Shown piece after piece: positions 1-9,405 of a DNA stretch of 24,955 nucleotides. Positions within the stretch are counted from its first letter, which is position 1. Each line of letters begins with the position of its first letter. The stretch is taken from positions 1 to 24,955 of the forward strand of contig JAANBB010000522.1 in NCBI GenBank assembly GCA_014621425.1. Reading direction: 5' to 3'. The notes beneath the pieces were generated by a model, which was not told where the DNA came from, did no database searches, and saw nothing but the letters and a program-made list of their open reading frames with translations. This DNA is from Cylindrodendrum hubeiense (Eukaryota; Ascomycota; Sordariomycetes; Hypocreales; Nectriaceae). The translations under genes were made by a program, and so were the position numbers.

Positions 1-143
1 GAGAGGAAGTTGGCGGTTGTGGGGGGAGCCTGAGCCTGCTGGACCTCGGAGCGCTTGCCACCGCGGAGCGAGTATAGGCCGGCGGCAAAGGCGGCACCGC
101 CTCCGGCGCTGATGGCGATGGTCGCGAAGGTAGCCTTGGACAT
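1..143 (-). CDS. 5' end of an unidentified gene with an N-terminal hydrophobic segment (partial)
   Basis: On the minus strand an ATG at 143-141 lies in a good context (GCCACCATGTCC) and opens a frame that runs off the left edge of the window. About 47 codons are visible. The start reads MSKATFATIAISAGGGAAFA and is followed by GLYSLRGGKRSE and a Gln/Ala/Pro-rich stretch. Residues 4-24 are small and hydrophobic, followed by basic residues. This would suit either a single membrane anchor or a mitochondrial or secretory targeting segment. The codons are GC-rich, as in the neighbouring housekeeping genes. I do not recognise the family, and no catalytic or binding motif is visible in this fragment. 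The next gene to the right (2339) is transcribed the opposite way, so the 2.2 kb between them holds both promoters. Confidence 0.5.
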   Translation of the reverse strand, partial: MSKATFATIAISAGGGAAFAAGLYSLRGGKRSEVQQAQAPPTTANFL

Positions 144-1260
144 GGTGGCGGAGATGAAGGAGCTTCGAGCCTCGTTTGGAGCTTCGGTTTGGGGGAGGAG
201 GAGGAAAGAGCCAGAGGTACCTCGGCTGAGAAGAGGACGGGACAAGACGGGTGCCGAACGGTAGGTCACGAGGTGGACGTTGGCCCAATTGCGCTTTGTC
301 GTGATGTCTTGGAGCCACGGGCTGATAGTTCGGTGTGTGAGAGGGCAGGTATACAGTACCGAGCTGACCTAAATTTTTTGGCGCGGGAGCTGGAGCAGCC
401 GGGGATTTCCCGCCGCATGGCAGATCAAGGGTCCTGCCAGGATCGTGGGGGTCCCACCAGATTGACGTCAGCAGCTGCGAGGTTTGGAGGGATTGCGGAA
501 GCTAAAGCTCCTGCGCTGGGACCATAATTGTGTTACATGGTATTTAGCCCGTAGTCTTCGGGTAGGTCTCCAATGTGCGAGTCGAGATGCAGTGACTAGT
601 AAGTAGATGGAACCATGCTGAGCCGCGACTGCACAGACCTATTCGCGAATGAAGGTCGAGCATCTTCTGAAACTTGAGTGTACGTACCCTTCGTTCCCTT
701 GCTGGTGTCACTGTCACGACCTGCTTTGTTGGTTCATTGCGACTTGGGAATGCCAGTCGGCCATCAGGGTATTTCACAAGGTTAATCGGGGGACTGCTTC
801 ATGGATCGGGCCGCGAGACCCGCCAAAACTCTACTGTGGCTTTATAGAGAGCAGACTCATTTCCCAGGTGGAAGTAAAATGCTGCGATCTTGTCGGTTTC
901 TATGATTCTTATCTAGGTAGGTGGGATTTGACCTGCGACTTGATAAGTGGCCATTGCCGCAGCCAGCCGATCGCCTTGGAAGATGGTGCTCGATACGCCA
1001 ACTAGACGTCTCTGATACGTCCCGAGGCTCGCACTAAGCCTATTGATGACGATATGTGAGGATTTGATTCGCCGCTAGGGCTGCGGTGGCTCAACAGATG
1101 CAACGGTCTTGATTTGAATCCTACGCCGCCGACATACACCGCGCATTTGATACGAAGGTGCCCAATACAGCTTGCTATTGCTACCTGCCGCATCCGGGGG
1201 GAAGCATCGAGTCGAGGAAAGGACGGACAAAGCGCGTCAGGACATGGGGATCCGTTTGTG

Positions 1261-1280
1261 GTGTCAGCATCCGCTGACAC
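1261..1280. repeat. Perfect inverted repeat (8-bp arms, 4-bp spacer)
   Basis: GTGTCAGC (1261-1268) and GCTGACAC (1273-1280) are exact reverse complements separated by ATCC. The element could bind a dimeric regulator or fold as a small hairpin. It lies about 1.06 kb upstream of the zinc transporter start codon. No function can be assigned from the sequence alone. Confidence 0.6.
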
Positions 1281-1304
1281 AATGACAGCGGAGGACTGAG
1301 ATGG

Positions 1305-1327
1305 GGCTCTAGCGTCCGGCTCTAGCG
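1305..1327. repeat. Direct repeat of GGCTCTAGCG with 13-bp period
   Basis: The 10-mer GGCTCTAGCG occurs at 1305-1314 and again at 1318-1327 with TCC between the copies. It lies just downstream of the hairpin at 1261-1280, in the same intergenic region. Confidence 0.6.
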
Positions 1328-1779
1328 GGCAAGGTTCTTTCTTCCAGTGTCGATTCTCTCCACGGCCACGGGCAGCAATGAGCAGGCTAGGTAGTAGTCT
1401 AGCAGATGGGACCGCTCTCGGACTGCCTGCCTGGAACCCCAGCAGATGTGCGCTTCTCCGCAAGCACGGTCGAACATACCTATTGCATGTGCTTTTTGTC
1501 TCACCGAACCGTCGATTGCAAGTCGGAGCGCCTGGGGCGGGTGGGCGGTCCATCCGGCCATGTCCAATGACGAGGCGGGCTTGACAGGAGGTGAGAACCC
1601 TGAGGGCCAACCTCCACTCCAGCGCCCCTTCACCGGTGCCCCAGCGCACCCAGCGCACCCAGTAGCACGCCGGGAGCAGCGATTGAATAGCGGCATGAGG
1701 CCACTAACAATGGCCACCAGGCCTTTCCCCCACGCCATGCGCCTGACAGAGAGGCAAAGGGTGGAATCCGGCAGGGCGA

Positions 1780-1789
1780 AAGGTACCTT
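1780..1789. repeat. Perfect palindrome AAGGTACCTT
   Basis: This 10-bp palindrome lies about 550 bp upstream of the zinc transporter start codon. Its half-site ACCTT also occurs in the yeast Zap1 zinc-responsive element. The arrangement here is the reverse (AAGGT then ACCTT with no spacer), so it is not a match to that element. Confidence 0.45.
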
Positions 1790-1890
1790 GTCCACTGTAG
1801 CTCCCCCTTGTTTCCGTGCGAGTGAGCCAGCGCTGGAGGGGCCTATTGTGATTGACTGTGGCAATCCCACACTGCCTCGTGCCTGCTTGA

Positions 1891-1913
1891 CATCACCACC
1901 CATCACCACCCAT
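1891..1913. repeat. 10-bp tandem repeat CATCACCACC, 2.3 copies
   Basis: CATCACCACC occurs at 1891-1900 and 1901-1910 and is followed by a partial copy beginning CAT. It sits just before the pyrimidine-rich leader of the zinc transporter gene. A similar 9-bp duplication (AGCGCACCC twice) lies at 1643-1660. Both are probably minor slippage products. Confidence 0.6.
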
Positions 1914-2338
1914 CTCCAGTGTCGTCGTCGCCTTCGTCTTCTGTCTCTCTTCCCCTTCGTTTCTCCTCCCTCCACATCGTCTTCTCAGAAGCCTTCGACA
2001 GCAGACTAGCTCAAATCACTGCGGTTTTCGGGACGTTTACCGTCTGGTTCTAGTCAAAGACCCCCATCTGCCCTAGTAGCCCACGAACTACTCCGTCCGC
2101 GGCCCACGCTACGCTTTGCGCCATCAGAAAGACCCGTCCCACCTCTCCACGCATTTTACCAGCTTCGCGCCGCCCGCCCAGCGTCAGTCTCGTCCTCGAC
2201 CTCGGGCTCAACGTGAACCTCAGACCCGGTCCCAGCTTCAGTCTCAGCACTCTAGGCTCATTCCCAACGCACATGCTGTGACCTTCACGAACCCTCAGGA
2301 CACACGCCTTCGTCGGAGGCGGACGAGCAGTTGTGGCC

Positions 2339-4146
2339 ATGGCTCTGTCGAGCAGAGAAATTGAGAATGATACTCGCGGATGGATTATGTGTATCGTCAG
2401 CGGCATTGGTGCGTTCACCAGCAGGATTTCTTCTTGCGCTTCGCCATTCTCTCCCCTTGGCCTGCATTGTGCTGACACTGGAAATAATTCTAGCCTGCGT
2501 TGTCGGTGCTTCCGTTGTCTGCGTTGACATCATCGTCCGCTTGTTTCCTGGGAAGCGGAACTTCCGTATACAGGACAGCAATGGCTTCCTTGCCTGCTCA
2601 CTGAGTCTGAGCTTTGGTGTCATGGTACGCTCCCACCCCCTGCCATATTTCTCATGCACCTGCTAATATCAATACCCAGCTCTTCTCTGCGCTGTATAGT
2701 ATGCTGCCCGAGTCCAAGGGATATCTCAAAGGCGACGGCTGGTCTGATCAAGCTGCTGGGCTCCTTATGATGTCCTGCTTTATTGGCGGCTTCATTGGCA
2801 TCCAGTCCGTCTCGCGGTTTCTGCACCAGCACATGCCTACTCATGTTGTCGACTGCGACCATACACACGATGAGACCGCCAAGGATGCTCACTCTGGTCA
2901 TGATAGCCGTAAACACTCCCGCGCAAGCCGTGCTCGGCGTCGACTGTCCCACCGCGCCTCCTCACGTCCCAAGATGGACAAATCGATATCAAGTCTCGAG
3001 AACAGCCACGGCAACGGCCATGCTGTTGTGTCGGAAACCACCCCTTTACTTGACTCGGATCACGACGGCCGACCCAAATCACTGAAGAGAAATGCATCGG
3101 CCCGCAGCGAGAGGATGGCGCAGCAATCCATCAGTCCTGCCGTGGTTAACCGCAGTCGAGCGACGACAGGCAATTCTGAAGCTGCGGAACGACGATCATC
3201 TATGCTTCAGGTCCATAAGCGAGTGATGTCTTTTGTCCAAGACACCAAATGCAACTGCGACGAGTCTGGTTCCTGCTATGGATACACAGACCCCTGCGGC
3301 CAAGAATGCTTCAAACACCTGAACAATCGCTCTGCAAACCCCCCTCGACACCAGACTGTTCTTCGCACGACGACTGGAGCCATGTTGCCCGCCGCGCACA
3401 GCAGTCACCACCATGACCATGAGCATGACCATGATCACGATGGTGATGCTCATGATGACCATCACGATCACGATCACAGTCACGCATCTGAGACTCTTAT
3501 TAGTCCAATCTTTCGTACGAGTCGAGCTACATCACGCGAACCCCTGGATCCCATGTGCGAAGAGGACGAGGAAGAAGAAGAAGAGGAGGAGGAGCAAGGA
3601 GCTTCGTGCTCGTCCATGGAAGAGGGAGATGATATCGAGGCACAGCACCATCACCACGTTCCCACCAATGCATTCCTCTCCATCGGTCTCCAAACCTCCA
3701 TCGCCATTGCTCTCCACAAGTTTCCGGAGGGGTTCATCACCTATGCCACCAACCATGCAAACCCAGCGCTTGGATTCAATGTCTTTATGGCCTTGTTTGT
3801 CCATAACATCACAGAAGGCTTCGCCATGTGCCTCCCACTCTACATGGCTCTTGGCTCTCGCTGGCGTGCTATTGCCTGGTCAGCCGTTCTTGGTGGCCTG
3901 TCCCAGCCCTTCGGTGCTGGCATCGCTGCCCTGTGGTTTAAGCTTGCCAGTCGCACACACATGGCTCCCAATGCTGTCGCATATGCCTGTCTGTTTGCCA
4001 TCACTTCGGGGATTATGGTTAGTGTGGCCCTCCAGCTCTTCGTCGAGGGCCTGAGTCTAAACCACAACCGCAATCTGTGCATCTTCTTTGGTTTCCTCGG
4101 AATGGCGCTGCTTGGATTGACTAATGCCCTGGTTGGGACTCATTGA
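2339..4146 (+). CDS. ZRT3: ZIP-family zinc transporter, Zrt3-like (vacuolar zinc exporter)
   Basis: Model: join(2339..2408, 2494..2624, 2680..4146), 555 residues. Intron 1 (GTGCGT..TCTAG, branch GCTGAC) joins SGI to ACVVGAS. Intron 2 (GTACGC..CCCAG, branch GCTAAT) joins LSFGVM to LFSALYSM. The ATG at 2339 is the first in frame and follows GTGGCC. ZIP hallmarks are clear: HKFPEG at about 413-418 and HNITEG at about 442-447 lie in the paired metal-binding helices, within a C-terminal block of membrane segments (about 395-552). Other membrane segments lie near residues 15-37, 55-77 and 92-110. The long central loop (about 120-392) holds a Cys cluster (CNCDESGSC.. at about 258-277), a His/Asp-rich stretch at about 307-335 and an acidic run at about 360-373. 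The family moves Zn2+ into the cytosol. Yeast Zrt3 releases it from the vacuole, and the order of elements fits that subfamily best. The subcellular location is inferred. Confidence 0.9.
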
Positions 4147-4644
4147 GACCTTGTGCTCTCAGCTCACGAATGTTCGGCCGACCTGACAGTGAACAACCGC
4201 CCTTCTGCATCAGGTGTGACAGAACTGTATTGTGAGAACCATTCCTCTTTTGGTTTTCTTCTGAGTATGGAGTTTGGTAATGGATAGGCTTTGAGATATG
4301 CTTTTGGAAACGCCTGTTACTTTGTACATAAAACGCCGGCTTCAACATTAAATGGCGCGGGGAAAGGAAGGAGGTTTGCATTGCATGGCAACTCAGGATC
4401 ATAGATAGACGTGGCGTAACAAACTCGGCACTGGTTGAAATTGAAATTCGCTTTTATTTCACTTCACCCTAAAATGTAGCTACTCTCGTTCATCGCCCGT
4501 CTCTTTTTGTCAACATATACTTCGTCAAGGTTAGGAGGGTTACTATCTAGTAAGGTCTCCTTCCTGTAGCCACGAGGCCAGGGGGTATCTAAATTACATT
4601 GCGAGGACCGATCGTCAACGCTAGTTTTCATGTGTATCGTATTA
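4147..4644. other. Convergent intergenic region, no gene seen
   Basis: The region lies between the 3' ends of the zinc transporter gene (plus) and the TFIIIA-like gene (minus), so it should hold both 3' UTRs. I see no open frame that looks coding, no repeat and no RNA gene. Confidence 0.5.
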
Positions 4645-6207
4645 TCAAGCTGCCAATGCAGGGTCGATCATGGGATCCCGCTCGTGAGAGCCGCGTGCCA
4701 GGAGCAGAATGTTGGCCTCGTCCTCTGGCCACTCGTCATGGGCGGGACCGTAGTTCATCTGAGCAGCAAATATTTCTTCCTGCTGTATGTCCTCGGGCCA
4801 CGAGTCGAGGGCGGTAAAGTCATCGCCGAAAAGGGGCTGGTCGGTATCAAGCTGCGTCTGGGAGAGGAAAAGGGCGGGGTCAGTCTCGGCGCTGCCGCCT
4901 GGGCTATGGATGGTCTGAAGATGGACGTCGAGATCGTGATAGCGGAAGAAGGCGTCGTCGCAGTGAGGGCATGAGATGTTTTGCTTAGCGAGGTTGGCGG
5001 CGCCCGAAATCTCGTCCAGTAGGTCAGGTTGGGAAGTCTGCATTTTGGAGAGCTTGGGACGCTCTAGACCCAGGTGCTTGTAGCGGACGTGGTCCTCAAG
5101 GCGGACCTTGGTGCTGAACTTGTCGCCGCAGCCCTGGTCGTTGGTCCAGCCGACCAGTCCTGCACTGGATATGTCGACCTCTCCGCAGACGAAGCGGAAG
5201 CCCTCGTGGGCGGTGCGGACGTGGGCATTAAGGTTTGACTTTTTGGTGAATTTCTTGATGCAGTCGGCATATGGGCATGCAATTGTCTTCCGATCCTCGA
5301 CGGTCTTCCCTGAGTGGTGCATCTCGACATGCTTCTCAAGTTCCCATCGAGAGGCGGATTTGAACTCACAGAACATGCAGTTCTGATGTTCTTGGCGGAC
5401 ATGAGCCTGGAGCAGGACTTCTGTGGTGAATCCCACACGCTGCTCTGTCCCGTCCGGCATCCTCTTCAAGCCGCACTCGCCGCACCAGAACTTGGCCTCG
5501 CCGTGTTCCCGTTCCCGATGCCGCTTCAAAGCTGGTTTGGAATCGAATGCGGCGTCACAGCCCTTTTCGGGGCATGGGTGGGCTCGCAATCCCTGGTGAT
5601 CCTTTCGGGAATGCTTGTTGAGGGTTTCCTTTTTGCGGAAGCTCTGGCCACAATCTTTGCATCGGAATCTCTCCTCGCCTTCATGAACAGCCTGGTGACG
5701 CTTGAGTCTCGTACCGGTGACGAAGCTCTTTCCACAGCCCTCCTTGGAGCAAACATGTTTTCGCTCGAGAGTGTGAACTGCCTTGACATGTTGCTTCAGA
5801 TGTTTATCCTCAATGTAGTCTTTGTCGCAGCCAGCGTATATGCATTTGAATGGTCGCGAATTGGTGTGAGAGTTGAGATGGTCCCTCAATCGAGCAGGGC
5901 GGTTGAAGGTCTTGGGACAGCCGGGCCAGGTGCATGCGAGGGTCTTGAGATCTGAGGGAAACTTCGGGCGGGGAGTGGTGGCACCAGTGTTTGCGGTCAT
6001 GGGGGAGTCGGCTTCTGACATAGACCCAGGAGTTTGAGCAGATGTGACATCGTCATCGGGGTCGTCAATGTCTAGATCAGGTTAGTTAGCAGAAGCAGAC
6101 AAGCTTGAGAGATGGGATAACGAACACAGATCATCAAAGTCGGCAACCTGCTGCCGTTTGGCAGAAGGGGTTCCAGGCGCCGATCCAACAGCGCCGCGTT
6201 TACTCAT
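4645..6207 (-). CDS. PZF1: TFIIIA-like C2H2 zinc-finger transcription factor
   Basis: Model: complement(join(4645..6071, 6126..6207)), 502 residues. The intron (GTTCGT..TCTAG, 54 nt, branch GCTAAC) joins FDDL to YIDDPDDD. The obvious GTGTTC donor two bases earlier gives the wrong frame. C2H2 fingers with short linkers run from about residue 74: F1 74-96, F2 104-127, F3 135-157, F4 165-186, F5 194-217, an expanded F6 224-256, F7 259-280, F8 293-316 and an expanded F9 323-360. After a linker a tenth unit lies at 395-416. The nine-finger array with CxxxxC spacing (CTWPGCPKTF, CIYAGCDKDY) is typical of TFIIIA, which binds the internal control region of 5S rRNA genes and recruits TFIIIC and Pol III. 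The C-terminus is acidic and ends with a hydrophobic NILLLARG patch. It diverges from RPB6. Another multi-finger protein is possible, but the finger order favours TFIIIA. Confidence 0.8.
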
Positions 6208-6567
6208 GGTGCTGTCATGTCTGGGCCGAATACTGGGCTGGTGGTGGAAGATTGGGATGTTGTCGAGGCGGCAGAATCGGTAACATTTTAAAGGCGGTGT
6301 CTTCAAATTTTATGGTGGGCGACGATGCATGCGGGAGGCGATTCGGCGGGCAGGCGCGCCCCACTCTCCGCCCGCCATGGACGGACCAAACCACAGACCA
6401 CCTCGGCCAGCACCGGAACATCTTCGGGGAAACCGGATTTTATCCCGTTGCTCTTTGGCTTTTTTTGCGAGGCTGAACAAAGCCGCTTCAAGGATTGTCT
6501 ACACATTCACTTGTCAGGGCAGCCTTCTCCCCAGCACTCTCACTCGCTCTTCTGAATATCTTTGATC
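6208..6567. promoter_or_regulatory. Shared divergent promoter of the TFIIIA-like gene and RPB6
   Basis: Only 360 bp separate the two start codons. The interval contains a minus-strand CCAAT (ATTGG at 6251-6255) 44 bp from the TFIIIA-like ATG, a TTTTAAA stretch at about 6287-6293 and a GC-rich centre. Both products serve RNA polymerase III, so co-regulation from this interval is plausible. That is an inference from the arrangement, not from an identified element. Confidence 0.6.
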
Positions 6568-7229
6568 ATGTCTGACTTTGGCGATGATGATGTCGGCGGC
6601 GGCGCGTAAGTAATTGAAAAAAGGCGGCGGCTTTGGCCACGGCCCCCGATCCACTGGCTCTTTGTCTAACGCGTGCCTGGTAGCGACGAGACCATGTACG
6701 AAGAGGAGGACGGCGGCGAGTTCTACGATCCCGAGGTTCTCGACGAGGATGGCGAGCAACAACAGAACGGAGACAACGACGACAATGTCGTTGTCTCGGG
6801 CGATCCCTCCGCTGCTGCGAACGCGCTCAAGGGCGGCGACAAGATCCTCAAGGACAAGAAGATCCCCGAAAGCGACCGAACCACGACCCCCTACATGACC
6901 AAGTACGAGAGGGCACGCATCTTGGGCACCCGCGCTCTGCAGATCAGGTTCGTCCAGGCATCGCCAAGGGTATTGCGACGTGAGGAGGCGTACTGACAAG
7001 ACGCAGCATGAATGCGCCAGTGCTGGTTGATCTCGAGGGCGAGACGGATCCCCTGCAAATCGCTATCAAGGAGATGCGAGAGAAGAAGATCCCTCTGATC
7101 GTGCGACGATACCTCCCCGATGGCTAGTAAGTTAAACCACAACACACGGCTGGGCATGCTAGGAACGACGAAACTGACTGACGCGCCCACAGCTACGAGG
7201 ACTGGACTTGCGAGGAGCTGCTGCAGTAA
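6568..7229 (+). CDS. RPB6: DNA-directed RNA polymerases I, II and III subunit RPB6 (ABC23)
   Basis: Model: join(6568..6605, 6684..6947, 7007..7126, 7193..7229), 152 residues. Three introns (78, 59 and 66 nt) have GT..AG borders and branch-like TCTAAC or ACTGAC motifs. The N-terminal 60 residues are acidic and low in complexity, as usual for RPB6. The conserved core follows: [20 protein letters not shown] at about 79-99, then [20 protein letters not shown] and [14 protein letters not shown], ending [10 protein letters not shown]. This is the eukaryotic counterpart of bacterial omega. It sits at the base of the clamp and helps assemble the largest subunit of all three nuclear polymerases. The length matches the family (about 150). 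The last exon has only 37 coding bases and is easily missed. The gene lies head-to-head with the TFIIIA-like gene. Confidence 0.95.
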
Positions 7230-8888
7230 AGTGTAAAGGGATATTGGACGACGAATGTATTGATTGGATTCAAGGCGCATATACCCATCACTTTTGCCTT
7301 AAGACGACAATCAAGCTGAGCCGATTCATCCTCTCTTTCTCTCCACCTGTGCGCGGTGTATCCTACGTCCCCGAGGTCGTTTATGATGTATGAGCGCGGC
7401 GTTTGTCATTTTGGCTGTACATTGGAACTAGACAAAAAGAAACAAAAAGGCATTGTTTGGGTTACGTGCTTTTACTGCTGGTGCATTGTCCAAGTCGGTA
7501 CGAAGCAGATTGCTTGATGCCGAAGCCCAGGGGGAAGTCTCGTGGTCAACATCGTCACGTGAAGCGAGAATGACAGAGTTACAGACCGAGCTGGGAATGT
7601 TCCGTTTCGTTCCACTGCCGAACGAATGAGATTGGTGATGGTACATTAACTGGCAACCGAGATGCTGGGATGAAGAAAAATATATGGATCGACATAATCG
7701 GGGTATTGGAAAATAAGACCGATGGCGGCTATGCCCGTTCAGCTCAGAAACAATTCAGGAACAAATCCCCGAGAAAACGCTGTTTAGACCAGAATTCAAT
7801 ACAAATGACCGTCACCTTTGGAGAGACGGAGAGTCTTGCAATACAACACTTGGGACCACAAGCAGACGGATAATGTTCATCACAGGAACATAGTTTGAAT
7901 GGTGCGTCACATCCGTTTCTCACATGCCGCTGTGATAAACCCCGAAAAAGCGCGAGCCCTGTCATGTCAATTGGCCACGCCGCGTGTCTGGCCATGATAC
8001 AGATCGGCGTGGGACCTGACGTTGAGGTCTCCATGGTGGAATGAGACATGACGGCATCGCCCCGAAAACAGGTAAAGATGACCCCACGTCAAGCACTGCC
8101 CGCAACGATAGCCGAGGGGCTTAACCTCGTAATGACGATGAAAAAAAGGCTGGACTCCAAATGTGAAACCGTACGATAGCAAGCGACGCAGGGACCAGAC
8201 GCATGCATAATGCTTGCGGCTGTGGTGTGGCGGGTTGGACGGCCGACGATCGACCCAACCACGAGCCACAAACACGGTTCCAGCCCCCGGACCTTCTGTC
8301 ACCTTCTGCGGGCAGCTGGCTGGGCAGAGCCGAAGCCACGCACAGCACCCGGACGCTCCGTGGCAATCAAGACGGAGGTTTCCTATTCGCAGGCGCCGAC
8401 GGGCCGTCCTCGTATTCTCGCGCTGTCGGCGGCGGGGCAGCCTGTGAGGTGCGAGGGCCGAGTGTGAGACTTGGCTCGCGGCCCCATCTTTGGCGGGGGA
8501 CTATCACAACCGGACGATTCAATGATTGTCCATGACATGCCATTGCCGATGGGCGAATGACGTCGATGGGGGATCCACGCACAAGGTAGAGTTTTGCGCG
8601 GGACCTAGCATCCGTCGCACGAGGGAAAAGCACGCGGATGGGTGGTGCTTGTTACAGCTTGATTATTTAAGAGGTTGGTGGTGCATCCCCCATGGCGAAG
8701 GCGGTGGTTGGGATTTTGGTAGCCACAGTCGATAAACCGTAAAAGAGCTCGATTCAACTGCAATTATCAACCACTCCTCTCCAGCCTCTACCAAGAATTC
8801 GATTCATTCATCAAGTCCCTTACAACTCAGACAACTATCCAATCAACTCTCCCACACTCAACCCAACCCAACACACCCAATCGCCACT
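7230..8888. promoter_or_regulatory. Intergenic region: RPB6 3' side and promoter of the secreted-protein gene
   Basis: No gene is supported in these 1.66 kb. The open frames at about 8200-8540 on both strands lie in GC-rich DNA and overlap one another without family resemblance. The right end looks like a promoter: a TATA-like TATTTAA at 8664-8670, then a C/A-rich leader (about 8755-8888) full of CCACTCC, CAACTC and CACCC stretches leading into the ATG at 8889. A transcription start between about 8690 and 8760 would fit. Confidence 0.45.
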
Positions 8889-9405
8889 ATGAAGTTCTCT
8901 GTCGCCATCGCAGCCATCGCCGTCATGGCCGCTTCTGCCTTTCCTATCCGCAACTTCCACAAGCGCGAAGTCGGAGGTGTAAGTTTATCCCTACCATCTA
9001 TCCCATTCTCCTTTCGACACCCTTTGCTCTGTCATAAACATAAATAAAAAGCCCAAGACTAACACATGCCAGATCCTCACATGCACTGGTGTCAACGCCA
9101 CAGGCACTTGCCACTACGAGGTCTACGAGCTGGAGAAGTGCCACCAGCTCCCCACGCCCTTCCACGCCAACATCAACACATTTGCTCCCGACGGCGAGGA
9201 CTTCTCCTGCTACCCGCGCACCACGGACTGTGACGGCATCTGCCGCAGCCCCACCGGATGCACCTTTGGCGCCGTCGACTTCAACTACGAGCACAAGTAC
9301 GATCTCGGCGCCATCAACTGGGACACTCTCTTCAAGAGCTTCGACTGCCAGGCCAAGAAGTGGTCCAACAGCACCAGCACCAGCATCACCAAGCGGTCTG
9401 CATAG
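8889..9405 (+). CDS. Small cysteine-rich secreted protein (effector-like candidate)
   Basis: Model: join(8889..8978, 9073..9405), 140 residues. The intron has a GTAAGT donor, a CTAAC branch at 9059-9063 and a CCAG acceptor. Residues 1-17 (MKFSVAIAAIAVMAASA) form a clear signal peptide. The stretch 18-26 ends in Lys-Arg (25-26), a Kex2-type site, so a short propeptide is likely. A second Lys-Arg lies three residues from the C-terminus (TKRSA). The mature part has eight cysteines, at 34, 43, 53, 76, 83, 87, 93 and 122, which could make four disulfides. Two N-glycosylation sequons (N38-A-T, N129-S-T) are present. It has no transmembrane segment and no known enzyme motif. Size, signal, even cysteine count and Kex2 sites fit the loose class of fungal small secreted proteins that includes plant-interaction effectors and antimicrobial proteins. 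I do not recognise the family, and the role is inferred. Confidence 0.8.

Larger units (their letters stand above)
144..2338. promoter_or_regulatory. Long divergent intergenic region upstream of the zinc transporter gene
   Basis: No gene is supported in these 2.2 kb. Several open frames of 110-220 codons exist on both strands. They overlap one another in GC-rich or low-complexity DNA and match no family I know. The right end (about 1918-1990) is pyrimidine-rich (TCTTCTGTCTCTCTTCCCC and similar), as fungal core promoters and 5' leaders often are. It probably marks the transcription start zone of the gene at 2339. Small repeats are listed separately: a hairpin at 1261-1280, a 13-bp-period direct repeat at 1305-1327, short tandem repeats at 1643-1660 and 1891-1913, and a palindrome at 1780-1789. 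Confidence 0.5.

Noticed and set aside
1080..1140. tRNA-like GATTTGAATCC stretch
   Set aside because: The presumed T-stem does not pair and no D arm or acceptor stem fits on either strand.
1002..2009. Three overlapping open frames of about 190-220 codons on both strands upstream of the zinc transporter
   Set aside because: They overlap in conflicting phases, include low-complexity leader sequence, show no domain, and some lack an ATG start.
3413..4054. 213-codon frame overlapping the zinc transporter in another phase
   Set aside because: Its Met/Thr-rich start is the His/Asp repeat read out of frame. The ZIP frame carries the family motifs.
5314..5955. 213-codon open frame on the plus strand inside the TFIIIA-like gene
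   Set aside because: It is antisense to a strongly supported zinc-finger frame. The translation is a typical shadow of GC-rich fungal codons and matches no family.
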